Part shown: one piece after another, positions 15,043 through 20,392 of the stretch
Numbering within the stretch: position 1 is the stretch's first letter
Layout of the letters: the number at the start of each line of letters is the position of its first letter
From: VBCK01 sp035939615
GTDB lineage: Bacteria > Pseudomonadota > Gammaproteobacteria > Burkholderiales > Burkholderiaceae_F
Length of the DNA: 20,392 bases
Reading direction: 5' to 3'
NCBI GenBank assembly: GCA_035939615.1
Contig: DASZFP010000169.1
Coordinates: 1-20,392 of the forward strand
Made by a program: the position numbers and the translations under genes
The notes under the pieces: generated by a model
What the model saw: the letters and a program-made list of their open reading frames with translations, nothing else
What the model was told of the DNA's origin: nothing
Databases searched by the model: none

Positions 15043-15267
15043 ATGCTCAAGTTCGGAATCAGCGCCGGCATCTGCTTCGAATGGGTCTACGGACCGGCCG
15101 TGAATTCGCTGCACTCGCTGGCCTCGGCCGGCATCCGGGCCGCGGTCGGCGGGCTGCTCGCCTGGATGGTGCTGGAAGCGGTGCGGGGCGTATGGCGTAC
15201 GGTGATGCTGCTCGATGACCAGCCGCGGCGCCGGATAGACCCGCGCCCGACCGTGATCGGCAAGTAG
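15043..15267 (+). CDS. Small putative membrane protein, possible flagellar regulon member
   Basis: A 74-residue protein of a family I do not recognise. The N-terminal half is mildly hydrophobic ('MLKFGISAGICFEWVYG'). Residues about 29-52 form a probable membrane helix ('AAVGGLLAWMVLEAVRGVW'), followed by a basic, Arg-rich tail. GGGAA lies 6-7 bases before the ATG, supporting this start over an in-frame start at 14989, which would fall inside the sigma-28 promoter. The promoter just upstream suggests co-expression with late flagellar genes. The stop is only 26 bases before the glycosyltransferase start, so the two may form an operon. Function unknown. Confidence 0.65.
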   Translation: MLKFGISAGICFEWVYGPAVNSLHSLASAGIRAAVGGLLAWMVLEAVRGVWRTVMLLDDQPRRRIDPRPTVIGK

Positions 15268-15293
15268 CCGCCGGCTGGCGTCTTGAAGCGGTC

Positions 15294-16394
15294 ATGCGGC
15301 GGCCGGACAATGGCGCCGCGATACCTGTGTCTCGCGAGCACGCCTCGATCAACGCGCACCGTCCGATCATCCTGGTAACCGATGCCTGGCACCCCCAGGT
15401 CAACGGGGTAGTCCACACCTGGAGCTACGTTCAGACGGAACTGGCGCGACTCGGCCACGCGCTGCAGGTGATTCACCCGGCCGGATCGCGCGGGGTGCAT
15501 GTTCCCGGCGAACCCGACCTGCTGCTGTCGACCGAACCCGCCCGCCACTTGAGGCGCCTGCTCGGCGCCGGCGTTCCGGCCGCCTTGCACATCGCCACCG
15601 AAGGTCCGCTCGGCTGGGCCGCGCGCGCGCTGGCGCGGGCGGCCGGCTGGCCCTTCACGACCTCGTACCACACGCGCTTTCCGGAGTACCTGAAGGCCCG
15701 CTTCGGCCTGCCACCCGCCTGGACCTACTCGATCCTGCGGCGCTTTCACCGCGAGTCGCAGGCGATCCTGGTGCCGACCGAGGCGATGCGGGCCGAGCTG
15801 CAGCGCGCCGGATTCGCGCGCACCCGTGTCTGGGGGCGCGGCGTGGACGCGCTGCGGTTCGCGCCCGGCGCGCGCGACGCGCTGAAGCTGCCGCGCCCGA
15901 TCCTGCTGTACGCCGGGCGCGTCGCCCCGGAGAAGAACCTGGAAGCATTCGCCGCGCTGGATCTGCCCGGATCGCGCGTGGTGATCGGCGACGGTCCCGA
16001 CCTCGCCCGGTTGCGGGCGCGCTACCCCGACGTGCACTGGCTGGGCCGGCAGCCCCACGATGGCCTGGGGCGCTTCTACGACGCGGCCGATGCCTTCGTG
16101 TTTCCGAGCCGCACCGATACGTTCGGGCTGGTGATGCTGGAGGCGATGGCGTGCGGCTGCCCCGTGGCCGCCTACCCGGTGACCGGGCCGATCGACGTGG
16201 TCACGCCCGGCGTCAGCGGCGCTCTGGACGAGGACTTGAAGCGCGCCTGCCTGCAGGCGCTGCAGCTGCAGCGAAACGGGGTACGCGCCGCCGCGATCCA
16301 GCGCTCGTGGGTCGCGATCGCGCGCGATCTGCTGTCGGTGCTGGTGCCAATCGAAATCAGCGCAGCGCAACCCACTGAAGTTGCCCGCGCGTAG
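15294..16394 (+). CDS. Family 4 glycosyltransferase, MgtA-like (alpha-mannosyltransferase-like)
   Basis: A 366-residue GT-B glycosyltransferase. The N-terminal domain begins 'ILVTDAWHPQVNGVVHTW', and 'TEGPLGWAARAL' and 'FTTSYHTRFPEY' are also typical of the MgtA/SQDX-like branch that uses nucleotide sugars such as GDP-mannose on lipid or saccharide acceptors. The C-terminal domain has 'LLYAGRVAPEKNLEAF', 'VVIGDGPDLARL' and the donor-binding loop 'FVFPSRTDTFGLVMLEAMACGCPV'. No signal peptide or membrane helix is evident, so it is probably cytosolic or peripheral. The first start (ATG 15294) is used; a GTG at 15327 is an alternative. Its 3' end overlaps the convergent nuclease gene by 38 bases. 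The exact donor and acceptor cannot be read from sequence. Confidence 0.88.
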   Translation: MRRPDNGAAIPVSREHASINAHRPIILVTDAWHPQVNGVVHTWSYVQTELARLGHALQVIHPAGSRGVHVPGEPDLLLSTEPARHLRRLLGAGVPAALHIATEGPLGWAARALARAAGWPFTTSYHTRFPEYLKARFGLPPAWTYSILRRFHRESQAILVPTEAMRAELQRAGFARTRVWGRGVDALRFAPGARDALKLPRPILLYAGRVAPEKNLEAFAALDLPGSRVVIGDGPDLARLRARYPDVHWLGRQPHDGLGRFYDAADAFVFPSRTDTFGLVMLEAMACGCPVAAYPVTGPIDVVTPGVSGALDEDLKRACLQALQLQRNGVRAAAIQRSWVAIARDLLSVLVPIEISAAQPTEVARA

Positions 16395-17769
16395 CGCGCT
16401 CCAGCGCGTCCCTCAAGATGCGGAATTCGTCGGCGTCGAACAGCGGCAGCGGTGCCGACGCCAGCACCCGGGCCGTGGCCGGCCCGTCCGCGGTTCCCAG
16501 CCAGCGCCATCGATCGATCACATGCCAGTCGCAGGCCGTTCCGATACCCCCGTCTTCCACCAGCGCGATCGGTCCCGGGTAGGGCCAGTCGGGCATTCGC
16601 CAGGGGGCGAGGGCTTCCCGCAGCCTCGCCTCGTGGGCCTCGCGCGGCTCCAGGCCGATGCAGGCTCCGCGGCAACGCCGCAGCTGGTGGTTGAAGCAGG
16701 GCGTTGCGTCCTCGCGCGCGCGGCGGCGTCCCTCCAGCCCCAGCACCTTCAGGCACAGGCCCTGCTCGCTGGCCAGCCGGATGATCGATGCGCGCGCGGC
16801 GCCGCGCGAGCTGAAGGGTCCATAGTGCTCGTGCTGCGCGCACTGCGGCAGGTCGGCGGCGCGGATCCAGCGGGGCCTGCCATCGAGCAGCGCGAATGCC
16901 CCCTGTCCCAGCTGGCGCCGCAGCCGGACGTTGTGCGCCGGCATGCGCTGCTTGACCAGCTGCGACTCGCGCAGCAGTGCGCCGATCTCGCCCGCCGTGC
17001 GCTCCCAGTCGATCCGCTCGACTTCGCGCGCCAGCCGCAGGCTGCGTTCGTCCCAGGCGTCGGCCGAGAAGTGAGCCGCGACGCGGGCTTTCAGGTCGAT
17101 GCTCTTGCCGACGTACAGCGTGCGCTCGGCCGCCCCGACCATCACGTACACGCCAGGCGCTGCCGGTATCCGGTCCAGCGCATCCGGCCCCAGCGCGGCT
17201 GGCAGGCCCGGGCGTACCAGCAGCGTGCGCACCGCCTCCTCGATCTGGCAGCGTGGCACCCGTTCGTACAACCGCTGCACGAAGTGCCACAGCAGGCGGG
17301 CGTCGCCCAGGGCCCGGTGACGCTCCGAATCGTCCAGCCCGAAGCGCGCCGCGATCGCGTCCAGCGAGTGGGTGCCGCGGTCCGGGTACAGGCGGCGGCT
17401 CAGCCGCACCGTGCACAGCATCCGGGCGGTCCACGTGATGCCCGCGCGCGCAAACTCGGACCTGAGAAAGCCGAAATCGAAGCGTGCGTTGTGCGCGACG
17501 AAAATGGCGTCCTCGAACGCGTCGTACAGGCGCTCGGCCAGCTCGGCAAACGGCGGCGCCGAGCGCACCATCGGATCGTTGATGCCGGTCAGCCAGGAGA
17601 TCTCGGACGGGATCGGCACGCCCGGGTTCACCAGCGAGGACCATTCCCCGGTGCGCAGCTCGCCGGCATCGCGGTCGACCGTTACGACCGCCACCTCGGT
17701 GATCCGGTCGCGCGCCGGATCGGTCCCGGTCGTTTCGACGTCGACGAAGCAGGTGCGTGGGCCGAACAT
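16357..17769 (-). CDS. DnaQ-type exonuclease fused to a GIY-YIG (Cho/UvrC-like) endonuclease
   Basis: A 470-residue fusion nuclease. The N-terminal DEDDh exonuclease domain has Asp10/Glu12 ('FVDVETTGT'), Asp99 ('HNARFDFGFL') and His152/Asp157 ('RHRALGDARL'), as in the Pol III epsilon subunit. The second half is a GIY-YIG domain ('GVYVMVG' 207-213, 'YVGKSIDLKAR' with Arg230, and Glu269 in 'LLRESQLVKQR') like the N-terminus of UvrC and Cho. After it comes C-x18-C-x7-C-x3-C (Cys340, 359, 367, 371), similar to the UvrC cysteine cluster reported to bind an iron-sulfur cluster. The UvrBC-interaction and RNase H-like C-terminal part of UvrC is missing, as in Cho. It probably acts in DNA repair by 3' incision and end trimming. 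Fusions of this type are known in several bacteria. Confidence 0.93.
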   Translation of the reverse strand: MFGPRTCFVDVETTGTDPARDRITEVAVVTVDRDAGELRTGEWSSLVNPGVPIPSEISWLTGINDPMVRSAPPFAELAERLYDAFEDAIFVAHNARFDFGFLRSEFARAGITWTARMLCTVRLSRRLYPDRGTHSLDAIAARFGLDDSERHRALGDARLLWHFVQRLYERVPRCQIEEAVRTLLVRPGLPAALGPDALDRIPAAPGVYVMVGAAERTLYVGKSIDLKARVAAHFSADAWDERSLRLAREVERIDWERTAGEIGALLRESQLVKQRMPAHNVRLRRQLGQGAFALLDGRPRWIRAADLPQCAQHEHYGPFSSRGAARASIIRLASEQGLCLKVLGLEGRRRAREDATPCFNHQLRRCRGACIGLEPREAHEARLREALAPWRMPDWPYPGPIALVEDGGIGTACDWHVIDRWRWLGTADGPATARVLASAPLPLFDADEFRILRDALERATRGQLQWVALR

Positions 17770-17853
17770 GGGTCGGCGAGGCGCACCGGCCGCCGCTTTT
17801 ACGCAACAGCGGCAGCCGCGCGCGAGAGGCTCCGGATCCGGGTCAGGCGCAGC

Positions 17854-18360
17854 TCACTCCGGTCCCAGAAAGTCGCGCTTGCCGATCGGCAGGCCGTTGT
17901 GGCGCAGGATGTCGTAGGCCGTGGTCAGATGAAAGTAGAAGTTCGGCACCGCGTACTGCGTCAGAAACTCCAGGCCGGAAAAGCGCAAGGTCCGGGCGGC
18001 CGTCTTCAGCTCGATCGCGCGCTCCTCGGATCCGTCGAATTGCCCGGGCTTGAGGGTGTCCAGGAACGCGATGGTTCGGGCGATGCGTTCCTTGAGCTGC
18101 TCGAAGCCGACCTCGACGTCGTCGAATTTCGGCGGCGCCTCGCCGGCCAGGCGGGCGGCGGTGCTCTTGGCGAAATCGCTGGCCAGCTGGATCTGGCGCG
18201 TTAAGGTGAGCATGTCCGGATACAGGCGCGCGTCCAGCAGCGCCGCCGGATCGATTTTGCGCTCCTGCGCGTACGCGACCGCCTTGTCGAGGATCACCGA
18301 CAGGTGGGTCAACGACCTGCGCAAGGGCGGAATGGACAGCAAGTACATGGAGACAGGCAT
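17854..18360 (-). CDS. DUF1993 family protein
   Basis: A 168-residue helical protein that closely fits my memory of the DUF1993 family: 'MYLLSIPPLRRSLTHLSVILDKA', 'ERKIDPAALLDARLYPDML', 'QIQLASDFAKSTAARLAG', 'TIAFLDTLKPGQFDGSEERA' and 'YAVPNFYFHLTTAYDILRHNG'. The fold is probably a DinB-like four-helix bundle; the molecular function is unknown. The ATG shares one base with the upstream SET gene stop (TGATG), so translation is coupled. A second ATG four codons in is an alternative start. A longer in-frame extension to 18714 runs inside the SET gene in another frame and was rejected. Confidence 0.9.
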   Translation of the reverse strand: MPVSMYLLSIPPLRRSLTHLSVILDKAVAYAQERKIDPAALLDARLYPDMLTLTRQIQLASDFAKSTAARLAGEAPPKFDDVEVGFEQLKERIARTIAFLDTLKPGQFDGSEERAIELKTAARTLRFSGLEFLTQYAVPNFYFHLTTAYDILRHNGLPIGKRDFLGPE

Positions 18361-18863
18361 CAGCGCACCCCGTTGCGTTTCTTGATGGCCAGCATGGTAC
18401 CGCGGCACTGCGGACTGCCGCAGCGGCACTGGTACTGGCGCTTCAGCGTCGGGGTCAGGCGCTCGTCGACCACCAGGCAGTAGTCGTACGACAGCTCCTC
18501 GCCGCGCCGGATCTCGCGGATCGCCTGGATGTAGACGCGACCGTCGTCGGTTTCCTCCGTCTCGCAGTTCGGCTCGCACGAATGGTTGATCCAGCGCGCC
18601 GAGTTGCCGCTGACGTTGGCATCGATCACATGGCGGCCGTCGTCGAGCGAGAAATAGAACGTGTGGTGCGGATCGTCCGGATCCGAAGGCGGACGACGGT
18701 CGGCCTGGCGCCACGTGATGCGCTCGCCCCGGTATTCGATGACGCGCTCGCCCTCCCGGATGCGGCGCGCCGCGTAAACCCCCCGGCCGTGTATGCGGGA
18801 ATCCCGTACCTGGATCTTGCTGCGGCGTGTGCCGGTCTTGGTCTTTTTGCTGGTGCTTGGCAT
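18360..18863 (-). CDS. SET-domain protein-lysine methyltransferase
   Basis: A 167-residue SET-domain protein that would transfer methyl groups from S-adenosylmethionine to lysine. A basic N-terminal tail (about 1-18, 'SKKTKTGTRRSK') precedes the SET core. The core has 'IHGRGVYA' (24-31), the pseudoknot motif 'NSARWINHSCEPNC' (87-100) and 'ELSYDY' with the catalytic-type Tyr (123-128). The post-SET zinc motif 'CRCGSPQCRG' (146-155) would combine with Cys100. All motifs are intact, so it is probably active. I prefer the ATG at 18863; a GTG at 18887 adds 8 residues but lies against its AGGA. It lies 31 bases after the spermidine-synthase-like gene and overlaps the DUF1993 gene. Bacterial SET proteins of this compact form occur in many proteobacteria; the substrate here is unknown. 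Confidence 0.92.
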   Translation of the reverse strand: MPSTSKKTKTGTRRSKIQVRDSRIHGRGVYAARRIREGERVIEYRGERITWRQADRRPPSDPDDPHHTFYFSLDDGRHVIDANVSGNSARWINHSCEPNCETEETDDGRVYIQAIREIRRGEELSYDYCLVVDERLTPTLKRQYQCRCGSPQCRGTMLAIKKRNGVR

Positions 18864-18894
18864 TTGAATCGGGGCCTCTCGGTTCACTCCTGGT

Positions 18895-20392
18895 TCAATC
18901 GGTCCACAGCGCCCTGAGCGCCCGCATCGGCCGGCTCTTGACGATCGCCAGCAGGTTGTTGAACTGGTCGGTCCACACGCCGACCCGTGCCTCGGGCTTC
19001 AAGGTCTCGGCGCGGCTCGCCATGGGCGCCTGCTCGAGCGTGTCCGGTCGGGCCGCGATCAGCACCCAGTCGGAGCTGGAAGCGCGCGTGTCGTCCTCGT
19101 CGGGCTCGTCGCGCACCAGGCGCGCGCTCAGGGCCAGATCCTCGGCCAGATTCGCCAACACTGGTTTCAGATCGAGAAAGCGGTTGGAAATGTGCACGGC
19201 CACGATGCCGCCATCGGTCACGCAGCGCATGTAGACCTGGATGGCCTGGCGCGTCAGCAGGTGCACCGGGATCGAGTCGCTCGAAAACGCGTCGACGGCC
19301 AGCACATCGAATTGCGGCGCCGGGCCGCGCTCGAGCTCCCGCTGCAACGACAGTCGGGCATCGCCCAGCACGATCTGCAGGTCGGCCGGCGTCGACGTCA
19401 GGTACGAGAACTCGCGCCGGGCGATCGTCACCACGGCGGGGTCGAGCTCGTAGAAGCGCACCGTGTCGCCCGCCCGCCCGTACGCCGACAGCGTGCCCGT
19501 TCCCAGTCCGATCACGCCCAGGCGGATCGCCGCACGGCGCTGCTGGGCTGCCCGGATCGCCAGGCCCACGCCCGAGCTGCGCGCGTAGTACGAGCCGGGC
19601 TGCAGGCGGTCGGGGCCGCGGGTTGGCTGCTCGCCGTGCAGGATCACGCCGTGCAGCAGCCGGCGCATCTGGTGGTCGCCCTGTCCCACTTGCCGCACGC
19701 GCAGCGTTCCGTAAAAGTTCCGCTGCATCAGGATAACGTCGGATCTGAGAAATCGGACAAAGGCGAGGTCCCAGTAAGCGGTCGCCAGACCCGCGACCGC
19801 GGCCAATCCGTACAACCACCAGCGCCGGCCGCGCGGGCCCGGGCGGGTCCAGGCAGCCGCCAGGGCGGCCGCGCACACGGCCACGAGCGCGATCGGGAAT
19901 TCGTACACGCTGTCAAACACGCGCGGCGCGAGCAGGCCGGCAAAGATCCCGCCGAGCGCGCCGCCCAGCGAAATCATCAGGTAGAAACGCGTCAACTGGC
20001 CCGCGGCCGGTCGCCGCGCGGCCAGCTCGCCGTGGCAGAACAGGCACGTGAGCAGCACGCCGGCGCAGTACAACGGCACCGACAGCGACACGTCGAGCAC
20101 ACCGCTCGAAGCCGAAAGACCCGCTGCCATCAACGCAGCGCTGGCCAGCGCGGCCGGAATGCCCCAGCCTGGTGCGTACCAGCCGCGGCCCCCACGGCCC
20201 TCGAACGCGAGCACGAAGCTCGCCAGATACAGCGTCAGCGGCGCCAGCCACAGGAACGGGACCGAAGCCACGTTCTGTGAAATATGGGCGGTGGCACCAA
20301 GCAGGATCACGACGCCGAGGGCGGACAGGCCGAGCCAGGTAAGAGACGCCCTCACCCCCAGCCCTTCACATTGGCTGGGGGAGCACGAGGGG
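18895..20392 (-). CDS. Membrane-embedded spermidine-synthase-like protein, 5' end open at window edge
   Basis: From the first in-window GTG (20355) there are 486 residues: about six hydrophobic helices up to residue ~200, then a soluble spermidine-synthase-like domain. The latter has a SAM-binding loop 'LGVIGLGTGTLSAYG' (279-293), acidic 'FYELDP' (301-306), 'VLGDARL' (329-335) and 'DVLAVDAFSSDSIPVHLLT' (350-368). Full-length relatives (fused membrane/spermidine-synthase-like proteins) usually carry about 200 more residues of membrane helices before 'LGATAHISQNVASVPFLWLAPL'. The frame stays open past 20355 to the window end, so the gene probably continues upstream and the GTG is not the true start. 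It heads the SET-DUF1993-nuclease gene group. The aminopropyl acceptor, if any, is unknown; such fused proteins are not proven to make spermidine. Confidence 0.85.
   Translation of the reverse strand, partial: PSCSPSQCEGLGVRASLTWLGLSALGVVILLGATAHISQNVASVPFLWLAPLTLYLASFVLAFEGRGGRGWYAPGWGIPAALASAALMAAGLSASSGVLDVSLSVPLYCAGVLLTCLFCHGELAARRPAAGQLTRFYLMISLGGALGGIFAGLLAPRVFDSVYEFPIALVAVCAAALAAAWTRPGPRGRRWWLYGLAAVAGLATAYWDLAFVRFLRSDVILMQRNFYGTLRVRQVGQGDHQMRRLLHGVILHGEQPTRGPDRLQPGSYYARSSGVGLAIRAAQQRRAAIRLGVIGLGTGTLSAYGRAGDTVRFYELDPAVVTIARREFSYLTSTPADLQIVLGDARLSLQRELERGPAPQFDVLAVDAFSSDSIPVHLLTRQAIQVYMRCVTDGGIVAVHISNRFLDLKPVLANLAEDLALSARLVRDEPDEDDTRASSSDWVLIAARPDTLEQAPMASRAETLKPEARVGVWTDQFNNLLAIVKSRPMRALRALWTD
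20347..20381. repeat. Palindromic repeat within the 5' part of the spermidine-synthase-like reading frame
   Basis: CCCCCAGCC (20355-20363) and GGCTGGGGG (20373-20381) form perfect 9-base arms around a 9-base loop. They are followed on the minus strand by GGGGGTGAGGGCG (20359-20347), identical over 13 bases to 41-53 at the other window end. The minus-strand frame reads through it without a stop. Confidence 0.7.

Overview
This is a GC-rich window with tightly packed genes. Short 1-4 bp or ~10-40 bp overlaps are common, and start codons are mixed ATG and GTG. The gene content (a QseBC-type two-component system, a DsbD thiol reductase, a hybrid type II secretion/type IV pilus cluster, DUF1993 and DUF3014 proteins, and a bacterial SET-domain protein) fits a Gram-negative betaproteobacterium, probably of the order Burkholderiales. 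That assignment is inferred from protein family resemblance, not from a marker gene. No rRNA, tRNA, CRISPR array, transposase or phage gene was seen.

Left part (90-8209, all minus strand): an eight-gene secretion operon that reads gspG, gspF, gspE, pilM-like, pilN-like, pilO-like, pilP-like, gspD in the direction of transcription. It has a T2SS-type major pseudopilin, platform protein, ATPase and a lipoprotein secretin, but a type IV pilus style inner-membrane assembly in which PilM and PilN are separate genes rather than fused as GspL. No minor pseudopilins and no prepilin peptidase are present here. Just upstream on the same strand (8476-10549) lies a QseB/QseC-like response regulator and sensor kinase pair, separated from gspG by a probable Rho-independent terminator and a candidate promoter.

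Middle (10840-15267, plus strand): dsbD, an aldo/keto reductase of the Kv-beta-like group, a membrane-anchored DUF3014 protein and a 74-residue membrane protein. The small gene is preceded by a close match to the sigma-28 (FliA) flagellar promoter consensus, which could also serve the MgtA-like family 4 glycosyltransferase just downstream (15294-16394).

Right part (16357-20392, minus strand): in transcription order, a membrane-embedded spermidine-synthase-like protein (open at the window edge), a SET-domain lysine methyltransferase, a DUF1993 protein and a DnaQ-exonuclease/GIY-YIG (Cho/UvrC-like) fusion nuclease. The nuclease gene converges on and overlaps the glycosyltransferase gene by 38 bp.

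Both window ends carry a member of what looks like the same palindromic GC-rich repeat family, sharing 13 identical bases in opposite orientation. This suggests the window is an assembly contig that broke at repeats. Related palindromes also sit inside coding regions, at linkers of dsbD, the pilM-like gene and the spermidine-synthase-like gene.
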